Assembly: GCA_964057225.1 (NCBI GenBank)
Contig: OZ059896.1
Location: 21,138,501 to 21,202,500 of the forward strand
Origin: Auanema rhodensis
Taxonomy: Eukaryota; Nematoda; Chromadorea; Rhabditida; Rhabditidae
DNA: 64,000 nt
Direction of reading: 5' to 3'
The notes beneath the pieces were generated by a model. It did not search any database, was not told the origin of the DNA, and worked only from the letters and a program-made list of their open reading frames with translations. This document shows, piece after piece, positions 41,065 to 54,900 of the stretch. The position numbers and the translations under genes were made by a program. Numbering within the stretch: the stretch's first letter is position 1; each line of letters begins with the position of its first letter.

Positions 41065-44000
41065 TTTCGAAAAATTTCAGAATAATTTAGCAAAAAGTAG
41101 ATGTTTTTAGATTCCATTTTTCAAGGCAAAGACGATGGACAATGTTATTCAACGAAAAAATTAATTCTTCAGGGTGAAAATCGAGGATATAAGTGTGAAC
41201 TTATATCAGTTGATATCTCGGTGCATTTTTAAGCTAGCGCAAATCTGATAACACAGATCGACGCAGCTTAAAAATCCGGATCGAATGCACTATACTACAT
41301 TGAGAAACGCTCAATACAAAAATTAGTTATGATCGTTTGAAAAATGATGCATTAGTGTATGTTGAGTTTCCATGTACACTCAACATTGCTTCCAAAAACA
41401 TTTTGACAAAAATTTTTTCGAAAAATTTCAAAATAATTTAGCAAAACGTAGATGTTTTTAGATTCCATTTTTCAAGGCAAAGACGATGGACAATGTTATT
41501 CAACGAAAAAATTAATTCTTCAGGGTGAAAATCGAGGATATAAGTGTGAACTTATATCAGTTGATATCTCGGTGCATTTTTAAGCTAGCGCAAATCTGAT
41601 AACACAGATCGACGCAGCTTAAAAATCCGCATCGAATGCACTATACTACATTGAAAAACGCTTAATACAAAAATTAGTTATGATCGTTTGAAAAATGATG
41701 CATTAGTGTATGTTGAGTTTCCATGTACACTCAACATTGCTTCCAAAAACATTTTGACAAAAATTTTTTCGAAAAATTTCAAAATAATTTAGCAAAAAGT
41801 AGATGTTTTTAGATTCCTTTTTTCAAGGCAAAGACGATGGACAATGTTATTCAACGAAAAAATTAATTCGTCAGGGTGAAAATCGAGGATATAAGTGTGA
41901 ACTTATATCAGTTGATATCTCGGTGCATTTTTAAGCTAGCGCAAATCTGATAACACAGATCGACGCAGCTTAAAAATCCGCATCGAATGCACTATACTAC
42001 ATTGAGAAACGCTTAATACAAAAATTAGTTATGATCGTTTGAAAAATGATGCATTAGTGTATGTTGAGTTTCCATGTACACTCAACATTGCTTCCAAAAA
42101 CATTTTGACAAAAATTTTTTCGAAAAATTTCAAAATAATTTAGCAAAACGTAGATGTTTTTAGATTCCATTTTTCAAGGCAAAGACGATGGACAATGTTA
42201 TTCAACGAAAAAATTAATTCTTCAGGGTGAAAATCGAGGATATAAGTGTGAACTTATATCAGTTGATATCTCGGTGCATTTTTAAGCTAGAGCAAATCTG
42301 ATAACACTGATCGACGCAGCTTAAAAATCCGCATCGAATGCACTATACTACATTGAGAAACGCTTAATACAAAAATTAGTTATGATCGTTTGAAAAATGA
42401 TGCATTAGTGTATGTTGAGTTTCCATGTACACTCAACATTGCTTCCAAAAACATTTTGACAAAAATTTTTTCGAAAAATTTCAAAATAATTTAGCAAAAA
42501 GTAGATGTTTTTAGATTCCATTTCTCAAGGCAAAGACGATGGACAATGTTATTCAACGAAAAAATTAATTCTTCAGGGTGAAAATCGAGGATATAAGTGT
42601 GAACTTATATCAGTTGATATCTCGGTGCAATTTTAAGCTAGCGCAAATCTGATAACACAGATCGACGCAGCTCAAAAATCCGCATCGAATGCACTATACT
42701 ACAGTGAGAAACGCTTGATACAAGAATTAGTTATGATCGTTTGAAAAATGATGCATTAGTGTATGTTGAGTTTCCATGTACACTCAACATTGCTTCCAAA
42801 AACATTTTGACAAAAATTTTTTCGAAAAATTTCAAAATAATTTAGCAAAAAGTAGATGTTTTTAGATTCCATTTTTCAAGGCAAAGACGATGGACAATGT
42901 TATTCAACGAAAAAATTAATTCTTCAGGGTGAAAATCGAGGATATAAGTGTGAACTTATATCAGTTGATATCTCGGTGCATTTTTAAGCTAGCGCAAATC
43001 TGATAACACAGATCGACGCAGCTTAAAAATCCGCATCGAATGCACTATACTACATTGAGAAACGCTTGATACAAAAATTAGTTATGATCGTTTGAAAAAT
43101 GATGCATTAGTGTATGTTGAGTTTCCATGTACACTCAACATTGCTTCCAAAAACATTTTGACAAAAATTTTTTCGAAAAATTTCAAAATAATTTAGCAAA
43201 AAGTAGATGTTTTTAGATTCCATTTTTCAAGGCAAAGACGATGGACAATGTTATTCAACGAAAAAATTAATTCTTCAGGGTGAAAATCGAGGATATAAGT
43301 GTGAACTTATATCAGTTGATATCTCGGTGCATTTTTAAGCTAGCGCAAATCTGATAACACAGATCGACGCAGCTTAAAAATCCGGATCGAATGCACTATA
43401 CTACATTGAGAAACGCTCAATACAAAAATTAGTTATGATCGTTTGAAAAATGATGCATTAGTGTATGTTGAGTTTCCATGTACACTCAACATTGCTTCCA
43501 AAAACATTTTGACAAAAATTTTTTCGAAAAATTTCAAAATAATTTAGCAAAAAGTAGATGTTTTTAGATTCCATTTTTCAAGGCAAAGACGATGGACAAT
43601 GTTATTCAACGAAAAAATTAATTCTTCAGGGTGAAAATCGAGGATATAAGTGTGAACTTATATCAGTTGATATCTCGGTGCATTTTTAAGCTAGCGCAAA
43701 TCTGATAACACAGATCGACGCAGCTTAAAAATCCGCATCGAATGCACTATACTTCATTGAGAAACGCTTGATACAAAAATTAGTTATGATCGTTTGAAAA
43801 ATGATGCATTAGTGTATGTTGAGTTTCCATGTACACTCAACATTGCTTCCAAAAACATTTTGACAAAAATTTTTTCGAAAAATTTCAAAATAATTTAGCA
43901 AAAAGTAGATGTTTTTAGATTCCATTTTTCAAGGCAAAGACGATGGACAATGTTATTCAACGAAAAAATTAATTCTTCAGGGTGAAAATCGAGGATATAA

Positions 44001-45978
44001 GTGTGAACTTATATCAGTTGATATCTCGGTGCATTTTTAAGCTAGCGCAAATCTGATAACACAGATCGACGCAGCTTAAAAATCCGCATCGAATGCACTA
44101 TACTTCATTGAGAAACGCTTGATACAAAAATTAGTTATGATCGTTTGAAAAATGATGCATTAGTGTATGTTGAGTTTCCATGTACACTCAACATTGCTTC
44201 CAAAAACATTTTGACAAAAATTTTTTCGAAAAATTTCAGAATAATTTAGCAAAAAGTAGATGTTTTTAGATTCCATTTTTCAAGGCAAAGACGATGGACA
44301 ATGTTATTCAACGAAAAAATTAATTCTTCAGGGTGAAAATCGAGGATATAAGTGTGAACTTATATCAGTTGATATCTCGGTGCATTTTTAAGCTAGCGCA
44401 AATCTGATAACACAGATCGACGCAGCTTAAAAATCCGGATCGAATGCACTATACTACATTGAGAAACGCTCAATACAAAAATTAGTTATGATCGTTTGAA
44501 AAATGATGCATTAGTGTATGTTGAGTTTCCATGTACACTCAACATTGCTTCCAAAAACATTTTGACAAAAATTTTTTCGAAAAATTTCAAAATAATTTAG
44601 CAAAACGTAGATGTTTTTAGATTCCATTTTTCAAGGCAAAGACGATGGACAATGTTATTCAACGAAAAAATTAATTCTTCAGGGTGAAAATCGAGGATAT
44701 AAGTGTGAACTTATATCAGTTGATATCTCGGTGCATTTTTAAGCTAGCGCAAATCTGATAACACAGATCGACGCAGCTTAAAAATCCGCATCGAATGCAC
44801 TATACTACATTGAAAAACGCTTAATACAAAAATTAGTTATGATCGTTTGAAAAATGATGCATTAGTGTATGTTGAGTTTCCATGTACACTCAACATTGCT
44901 TCCAAAAACATTTTGACAAAAATTTTTTCGAAAAATTTCAAAATAATTTAGCAAAAAGTAGATGTTTTTAGATTCCTTTTTTCAAGGCAAAGACGATGGA
45001 CAATGTTATTCAACGAAAAAATTAATTCGTCAGGGTGAAAATCGAGGATATAAGTGTGAACTTATATCAGTTGATATCTCGGTGCATTTTTAAGCTAGCG
45101 CAAATCTGATAACACAGATCGACGCAGCTTAAAAATCCGCATCGAATGCACTATACTACATTGAGAAACGCTTAATACAAAAATTAGTTATGATCGTTTG
45201 AAAAATGATGCATTAGTGTATGTTGAGTTTCCATGTACACTCAACATTGCTTCCAAAAACATTTTGACAAAAATTTTTTCGAAAAATTTCAAAATAATTT
45301 AGCAAAACGTAGATGTTTTTAGATTCCATTTTTCAAGGCAAAGACGATGGACAATGTTATTCAACGAAAAAATTAATTCTTCAGGGTGAAAATCGAGGAT
45401 ATAAGTGTGAACTTATATCAGTTGATATCTCGGTGCATTTTTAAGCTAGAGCAAATCTGATAACACTGATCGACGCAGCTTAAAAATCCGCATCGAATGC
45501 ACTATACTACATTGAGAAACGCTTAATACAAAAATTAGTTATGATCGTTTGAAAAATGATGCATTAGTGTATGTTGAGTTTCCATGTACACTCAACATTG
45601 CTTCCAAAAACATTTTGACAAAAATTTTTTCGAAAAATTTCAAAATAATTTAGCAAAAAGTAGATGTTTTTAGATTCCATTTCTCAAGGCAAAGACGATG
45701 GACAATGTTATTCAACGAAAAAATTAATTCTTCAGGGTGAAAATCGAGGATATAAGTGTGAACTTATATCAGTTGATATCTCGGTGCAATTTTAAGCTAG
45801 CGCAAATCTGATAACACAGATCGACGCAGCTCAAAAATCCGCATCGAATGCACTATACTACAGTGAGAAACGCTTGATACAAGAATTAGTTATGATCGTT
45901 TGAAAAATGATGCATTAGTGTATGTTGAGTTTCCATGTACACTCAACATTGCTTCCAAAAACATTTTGACAAAAATTT
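41065..45978. repeat. Array domain 9: 9-mer duplication (offset 3,159 bp)
   Basis: Pairs at 3,159 bp are ACTTCATTG (40,946 and 44,105), TTTCAGAATAA (41,080 and 44,239), ATTCGTCAGG (41,869 and 45,028 region), GCTAGAGCAAAT (42,291 and 45,450) and ACAAGAATTAG (42,725 and 45,884). The GCTAGAGC change destroys the otherwise regular GCTAGC site. An extra ACTTCATTG copy without CAGAATAA at 43,754 has no partner at 40,595, so one monomer at the seam is mosaic. The match fades after about 46.0 kb. Confidence 0.82.
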
Positions 45979-48900
45979 TTTCGAAAAATTTCAAAATAAT
46001 TTAGCAAAAAGTAGATGTTTTTAGATTCCATTTTTCAAAGCAAAGACGATGGACAATGTTATTCAACGAAAAAATTAATTCTTCAGGGTGAAAATCGAGG
46101 ATATAAGTGTGAACTTATATCAGTTGATATCTCGGTGCATTTTTAAGCTAGCGCAAATCTGATAACACAGATCGACGCAGCTTAAAAATCCGGATCGAAT
46201 GCACTATACTACATTGAGAAACGCTCAATACAAAAATTAGTTATGATCGTTTGAAAAATGATGCATTAGTGTATGTTGAGTTTCCATGTACACTCAACAT
46301 TGCTTCCAAAAACATTTTGACAAAAATTTTTTCGAAAAATTTCAAAATAATTTAGCAAAAAGTAGATGTTTTTAGATTCCGTTTTTCAAGGCAAAGACGA
46401 TGGACAATGTTATTCAACGAAAAAATTAATTCTTCAGGGTGAAAATCGAGGATATAAGTGTGAACTTATATCAGTTGATATCTCGGTGCATTTTTAAGCT
46501 AGCGCAAATCTGATAACACAGATCGACGCAGCTTAAAAATCCGCATCGAATGCACTATACTACATTGAGAAACGCTCAATACAAAAATTAGTTATGATCG
46601 TTTGAAAAATGATGCATTAGTGTATGTTGAGTTTCCATGTACACTCAACATTGCTTCCAAAAACATTTTGACAAAAATTTTTTCGAAAAATTTCAAAATA
46701 ATTTAGCAAAAAGTAGATGTTTTTAGATTCCATTTTTCAAGGCAAAGACGATGGACAATGTTATTCAACGAAAAAATTAATTCTTCAGGGTGAAAATCGA
46801 GGATATAAGTGTGAACTTATATCAGTTGATATCTCGGTGCATTTTTAAGCTAGCGCAAATCTGATAACACAGATCGACGCAGCTTAAAAATCCGGATCGA
46901 ATGCACTATACTACATTGAGAAACGCTCAATACAAAAATTAGTTATGATCGTTTGAAAAATGATGCATTAGTGTATGTTGAGTTTCCATGTACACTCAAC
47001 ATTGCTTCCAAAAACATTTTGACAAAAATTTTTTCGAAAAATTTCAAAATAATTTAGCAAAAAGTAGATGTTTTTAGATTCCATTTCTCAAGGCAAAGAC
47101 GATGGACAATGTTATTCAACGAAAAAATTAATTCTTCAGGGTGAAAATCGAGGATATAAGTGTGAACTTATATCAGTTGATATCTCGGTGCATTTTTAAG
47201 CTAGCGCAAATCTGATAACACAGATCGACGCAGCTTAAAAATCCGCATCGAATGCACTATACTACATTGAGAAACGCTTAATACAAAAATTAGTTATGAT
47301 CGTTTGAAAAATGATGCATTAGTGTATGTTGAGTTTCCATGTACACTCAACATTGCTTCCAAAAACAATTTGAAAAAAATTTTTTCGAAAAATTTCAAAA
47401 TAATTTAGCAAAACGTAGATGTTTTTAGATTCCATTTTTCAAGGCAGAGACGATGGACAATGTTATTCAACGAAAAAATTAATTCTTCAGGGTGAAAATC
47501 GAGGATATAAGTGTGAACTTATATCAGTTGATATCTCGGTGCATTTTTAAGCTAGCGCAAATCTGATAACACTGATCGACGCAGCTTAAAAATCCGCATC
47601 GAATGCACTATACTACATTGAGAAACGCTTAATACAAAAATTAGTTATGATCGTTTGAAAAATGATGCATTAGTGTATGTTGAGTTTCCATGTACACTCA
47701 ACATTGCTTCCAAAAACATTTTGACAAAAATTTTTTCGAAAAATTTCAAAATAATTTAGCAAAAAGTAGATGTTTTTAGATTCCATTTCTCAAGGCAAAG
47801 ACGATGGACAATGTTATTCAACGAAAAAATTAATTCTTCAGGGTGAAAATCGAGGATATAAGTGTGAACTTATATCAGTTGATATCTCGGTGCAATTTTA
47901 AGCTAGCGCAAATCTGATAACACAGATCGACGCAACTCAAAAATCCGCATCGAATGCACTATACTACAGTGAGAAACGCTTGATACAAAAATTAGTTATG
48001 ATCGTTTGAAAAATGATGCATTAGTGTATGTTGAGTTTCCATGTACACTCAACATTGCTTCCAAAAACATTTTGACAAAAATTTTTTCGAAAAATTTCAA
48101 AATAATTTAGCAAAAAGTAGATGTTTTTAGATTCCATTTCTCAAGGCAAAGACGATTGACAATGTTATTCAACGAAAAAATTAATTCTTCAGGGTGAAAA
48201 TCGAGGATATAAGTGTGAACTTATATCAGTTGATATCTCGGTGCAATTTTAAGCTAGCGCAAATCTGATAACACAGATCGACGCAACTCAAAAATCCGCA
48301 TCGAATGCACTATACTACAGTGAGAAACGCTTGATACAAAAATTAGTTATGATCGTTTGAAAAATGATGCATTAGTGTATGTTGAGTTTCCATGTACACT
48401 CAACATTGCTTCCAAAAACATTTTGACAAAAATTTTTTCGAAAAATTTCAAAATAATTTAGCAAAAAGTAGATGTTTTTAGATTCCATTTTTCAAGGCAA
48501 AGACGATGGACAATGTTATTCAACGAAAAAAGTAATTCTTCAGGGTGAAAATCGAGGATATAAGTGTGAACTTATATCAGTTGATATCTCGGTGCATTTT
48601 TAAGCTAGCGCAAATCTGATAACACAGATCGACGCAGCTTAAAAATCCGGATCGAATGCACTATACTACATTGAGAAACGCTCAATACAAAAATTAGTTA
48701 TGATCGTTTGAAAAATGATGCATTAGTGTATGTTGAGTTTCCATGTACACTCAACATTGCTTCCAAAAACATTTTGACAAAAATTTTTTCGAAAAATTTC
48801 AAAATAATTTAGCAAAAAGTAGATGTTTTTAGATTCCGTTTTTCAAGGCAAAGACGATGGACAATGTTATTCAACGAAAAAATTATATCTTCAGGGTGAA

Positions 48901-51900
48901 AATCGAGGATATAAGTGTGAACTTATATCAGTTGATATCTCGGTGCATTTTTAAGCTAGCGCAAATCTGATAACACAGATCGACGCAGCTTAAAAATCCG
49001 CATCGAATGCACTATACTACATTGAGAAACGCTTGATACATAAATTAGTTATGATCGTTTGAAAAATGATGCATTAGTGTATGTTGAGTTTCCATGTACA
49101 CTCAACATTGCTTCCAAAAACATTTTGACAAAAATTTTTTCGAAAAATTTCAAAATAATTTAGCAAAAAGTAGATGTTTTTAGATTCCATTTTTCAAGGC
49201 AAAGACGATGGACAATGTTATTCAACGAAAAAATTAATTCTTCAGGGTGAAAATCGAGGATATAAGTGTGAACTTATATCAGTTGATATCTCGGTGCATT
49301 TTTAAGCTAGCGCAAATCTGATAACACAGATCGACGCAGCTTAAAAATCCGGATCGAATGCACTATACTACATTGAGAAACGCTCAATACAAAAATTAGT
49401 TATGATCGTTTGAAAAATGATGCATTAGTGTATGTTGAGTTTCCATGTACACTCAACATTGCTTCCAAAAACATTTTGACAAAAATTTTTTCGAAAAATT
49501 TCAAAATAATTTAGCAAAAAGTAGATGTTTTTAGATTCCATTTTTCAAGGCAAAGACGATGGACAATGTTATTCAACGAAAAAATTAATTCTTCAGGGTG
49601 AAAATCGAGGATATAAGTGTGAACTTATATCAGTTGATATCTCGGTGCATTTTTAAGCTAGCGCAAATCTGATAACACAGATCGACGCAGCTTAAAAATC
49701 CGGATCGAATGCACTATACTACATTGAGAAACGCTCAATACAAAAATTAGTTATGATCGTTTGAAAAATGATGCATTAGTGTATGTTGAGTTTCCATGTA
49801 CACTCAACATTGCTTCCAAAAACATTTTGACAAAAATTTTTTCGAAAAATTTCAAAATAATTTAGCAAAAAGTAGATGTTTTTAGATTCCATTCCTCAAG
49901 GCAAAGACGATGGACAATGTTATTCAACGAAAAAATTAATTCTTCAGGGTGAAAATCGAGGATATAAGTGTGAACTTATATCAGTTGATATCTCGGTGCA
50001 TTTTTAAGCTAGCGCAAATCTGATAACACAGATCGACGCAGCTTAAAAATCCGCATCGAATGCACTATACTACATTGAGAAACGCTTAATACAAAAATTA
50101 GTTATGATCGTTTGAAAAATGATGCATTAGTGTATGTTGAGTTTCCATGTACACTCAACATTGCTTCCAAAAACATTTTGACAAAAATTTTTTCGAAAAA
50201 TTTCAAAATAATTTAGCAAAAAGTAGATGTTTTTAGATTCCATTTCTCAAGGTAAAGACGATGGACAATGTTATTCAACGAAAAAATTAATTCTTCAGGG
50301 TGAAAATCGAGGATATAAGTGTGAACTTATATCAGTTGATATCTCGGTGCAATTTTAAGCTAGCGCAAATCTGATAACACAGATCGACGCAACTCAAAAA
50401 TCCGCATCGAATGCACTATACTACAGTGAGAAACGCTTGATACAAAAATTAGTTATGATCGTTTGAAAAATGATGCATTAGTGTATGTTGAGTTTCCATG
50501 TACACTCAACATTGCTTCCAAAAACATTTTGACAAAAATTTTTTCGAAAAATTTCAAAATAATTTAGCAAAAAGTAGATGTTTTTAGATTCCATTTTTCA
50601 AGGCAAAGACGATGGACAATGTTATTCAACGAAAAAATTAATTCTTCAGGGTGAAAATCGAGGATATAAGTGTGAACTTATATCAGTTGATATCTCGGTG
50701 CATTTTTAAGCTAGCGCAAATCTGATAACACAGATCGACGCAGCTTAAAAATCCGGATCGAATGCACTATACTACATTGAGAAACGCTCAATACAAAAAT
50801 TAGTTATGATCGTTTGAAAAATGATGCATTAGTGTATGTTGAGTTTCCATGTACACTCAACATTGCTTCCAAAAACATTTTGACAAAAATTTTTTCGAAA
50901 AATTTCAAAATAATTTAGCAAAAAGTAGATGTTTTTAGATTTCGTTTTTCAAGGCAAAGACGATGGACAATGTTATTCAACGAAAAAATTATATCTTCAG
51001 GGTGAAAATCGAGGATATAAGTGTGAACTTATATCAGTTGATATCTCGGTGCATTTTTAAGCTAGCGCAAATCTGATAACACAGATCGACGCAGCTTAAA
51101 AATCCGCATCGAATGCACTATACTACATTGAGAAACGCTTGATACATAAATTAGTTATGATCGTTTGAAAAATGATGCATTAGTGTATGTTGAGTTTCCA
51201 TGTACACTCAACATTGCTTCCAAAAACATTTTGACAAAAATTTTTTCGAAAAATTTCAAAATAATTTAGCAAAAAGTAGATGTTTTTAGATTCCATTTTT
51301 CAAGGCAAAGACGATGGACAATGTTATTCAACGAAAAAATTAATTCTTCAGGGTGAAAATCGAGGATATAAGTGTGAACTTATATCAGTTGATATCTCGG
51401 TGCATTTTTAAGCTAGCGCAAATCTGATAACACAGATCGACGCAGCTTAAAAATCCGGATCGAATGCACTATACTACATTGAGAAACGCTCAATACAAAA
51501 ATTAGTTATGATCGTTTGAAAAATGATGCATTAGTGTATGTTGAGTTTCCATGTACACTCAACATTGCTTCCAAAAACATTTTGACAAAAATTTTTTCGA
51601 AAAATTTCAAAATAATTTAGCAAAAAGTAGATGTTTTTAGATTCCGTTTTTCAAGGCAAAGACGATGGACAATGTTATTCAACGAAAAAATTAATTCTTC
51701 AGGGTGAAAATCGAGGATATAAGTGTGAACTTATATCAGTTGATATCTCGGTGCATTTTTGAGCTAGCGCAAATCTGATAACACAGATCGACGCAGCTTA
51801 AAAATCCGCATCGAATGCACTATACTACATTGAGAAACGCTTGATACAAAAATTAGTTATGATCGTTTGAAAAATGATGCATTAGTGTATGTTGAGTTTC

Positions 51901-54900
51901 CATGTACACTCAACATTGCTTCCAAAAACATTTTGACAAAAATTTTTTCGAAAAATTTCAAAATAATTTAGCAAAAAGTAGATGTTTTTAGATTCCTTTT
52001 TTCAAGGCAAAGACGATGGACAATGTTATTCAACGAAAAAATTAATTCGTCAGGATGAAAATCGAGGATATAAGTGTGAACTTATATCAGTTGATATCTC
52101 GGTGCATTTTTAAGCTAGCGCAAATCTGATAACACAGATCGACGCAGTTTGAAAATCCGCATCGAATGCACTATACTACATTGAGAAACGCTTGATACAT
52201 AAATTAGTTATGATCGTTTGAAAAATGATGCATTAGTGTATGTTGAGTTTCCATGTACACTCAACATTGCTTCCAAAAACATTTTGACAAAAATTTTTTC
52301 GAAAAATTTCAAAATAATTTAGCAAAAAGTAGATGTTTTTAGATTCCATTTTTCAAGGCAAAGACGATGGACAATGTTATTCAACGAAAAAATTAATTCT
52401 TCAGGGTGAAAATCGAGGATATAAGTGTGAACTTATATCAGTTGATATCTCGGTGCATTTTTAAGCTAGCGCAAATCTGATAACACAGATCGACGCAGCT
52501 TAAAAATCCGGATCGAATGCACTATACTACATTGAGAAACGCTCAATACAAAAATTAGTTATGATCGTTTGAAAAATGATGCATTAGTGTATGTTGAGTT
52601 TCCATGTACACTCAACATTGCTTCCAAAAACATTTTGACAAAAATTTTTTCGAAAAATTTCAAAATAATTTAGCAAAAAGTAGATGTTTTTAGATTCCGT
52701 TTTTCAAGGCAAAGACGATGGACAATGTTATTCAACGAAAAAATTAATTCTTCAGGGTGAAAATCGAGGATATAAGTGTGAACTTATATCAGTTGATATC
52801 TCGGTGCATTTTTAAGCTAGCGCAAATCTGATAACACAGATCGACGCAGCTTAAAAATCCGGATCGAATGCACTATACTACATTGAGAAACGCTCAATAC
52901 AAAAATTAGTTATGATCGTTTGAAAAATGATGCATTAGTGTATGTTGAGTTTCCATGTACACTCAACATTGCTTCCAAAAACATTTTGACAAAAATTTTT
53001 TCGAAAAATTTCAAAATAATTTAGCAAAAAGTAGATGTTTTTAGATTCCGTTTTTCAAGGCAAAGACGATGGACAATGTTATTCAACGAAAAAATTAATT
53101 CTTCAGGGTGAAAATCGAGGATATAAGTGTGAACTTATATCAGTTGATATCTCGGTGCATTTTTAAGCTAGCGCAAATCTGATAACACAGATCGACGCAG
53201 CTTAAAAATCCGCATCGAATGCACTATACTACATTGAGAAACGCTTGATACAAAAATTAGTTATGATCGTTTGAAAAATGATGCATTAGTGTATGTTGAG
53301 TTTCCATGTACACTCAACATTGCTTCCAAAAACATTTTGACAAAAATTTTTTCGAAAAATTTCAAAATAATTTAGCAAAAAGTAGATGTTTTTAGATTCC
53401 TTTTTTCAAGGCAAAGACGATGGACAATGTTATTCAACGAAAAAATTAATTCGTCAGGGTGAATATCGAGGATATAAGTGTGAACTTATATCAGTTGATA
53501 TCTCGGTGCATTTTTAAGCTAGCGCAAATCTGATAACACAGATCGACGCAGCTTAAAAATCCGGATCGAATGCACTATACTACATTGAGAAACGCTCAAT
53601 ACAAAAATTAGTTATGATCGTTTGAAAAATGATGCATTAGTGTATGTTGAGTTTCCATGTACACTCAACATTGCTTCCAAAAACATTTTGACAAAAATTT
53701 TTTCGAAAAATTTCAAAATAATTTAGCAAAAAGTAGATGTTTTTAGATTCCGTTTTTCAAGGCAAAGACGATGGACAATGTTATTCAACGAAAAAATTAA
53801 TTCTTCAGGGTGAAAATCGAGGATATAAGTGTGAACTTATATCAGTTGATATCTCGGTGCATTTTTAAGCTAGCGCAAATCTGATAACACAGATCGACGC
53901 AGCTTAAAAATCCGCATCGAATGCACTATACTACATTGAGAAACGCTTAATACAAAAATTAGTTATGATCGTTTGAAAAATGATGCATTAGTGTATGTTG
54001 AGTTTCCATGTACACTCAACATTGCTTCCAAAAACATTTTGACAAAAATTTTTTCGAAAAATTTCACAATAATTTAGCAAAACGTAGATGTTTTTAGATT
54101 CCATTTTTCAAGGCAAAGACGATGGACAATGTTATTCAACGAAAAAATTAATTCTTCAGGGTGAAAATCGAGGATATAAGTGTGAACTTATATCAGTTGA
54201 TATCTCGGTGCATTTTTAAGCTAGCGCAAATCTGATAACACTGATCGACGCAGCTTAAAAATCCGCATCGAATGCACTATACTACATTGAGAAACGCTTG
54301 ATACAAAAATTAGTTATGATCGTTTGAAAAATGATGCATTAGTGTATGTTGAGTTTCCATGTACACTCAACATTGCTTCCAAAAACATTTTGACAAAAAT
54401 TTTTTCGAAAAATTTCAAAATAATTTAGCAAAAAGTAGATGTTTTTAGATTCCTTTTTTCAAGGCAAAGACGATGGACAATGTTATTCAACGAAAAAATT
54501 AATTCGTCAGGGTGAATATCGAGGATATAAGTGTGAACTTATATCAGTTGATATCTCGGTGCATTTTTAAGCTAGCGCAAATCTGATAACACAGATCGAC
54601 GCAGCTTAAAAATCCGGATCGAATGCACTATACTACATTGAGAAACGCTCAATACAAAAATTAGTTATGATCGTTTGAAAAATGATGCATTAGTGTATGT
54701 TGAGTTTCCATGTACACTCAACATTGCTTCCAAAAACATTTTGACAAAAATTTTTTCGAAAAATTTCAAAATAATTTAGCAAAAAGTAGATGTTTTTAGA
54801 TTCCGTTTTTCAAGGCAAAGACGATGGACAATGTTATTCAACGAAAAAATTAATTCTTCAGGGTGAAAATCGAGGATATAAGTGTGAACTTATATCAGTT

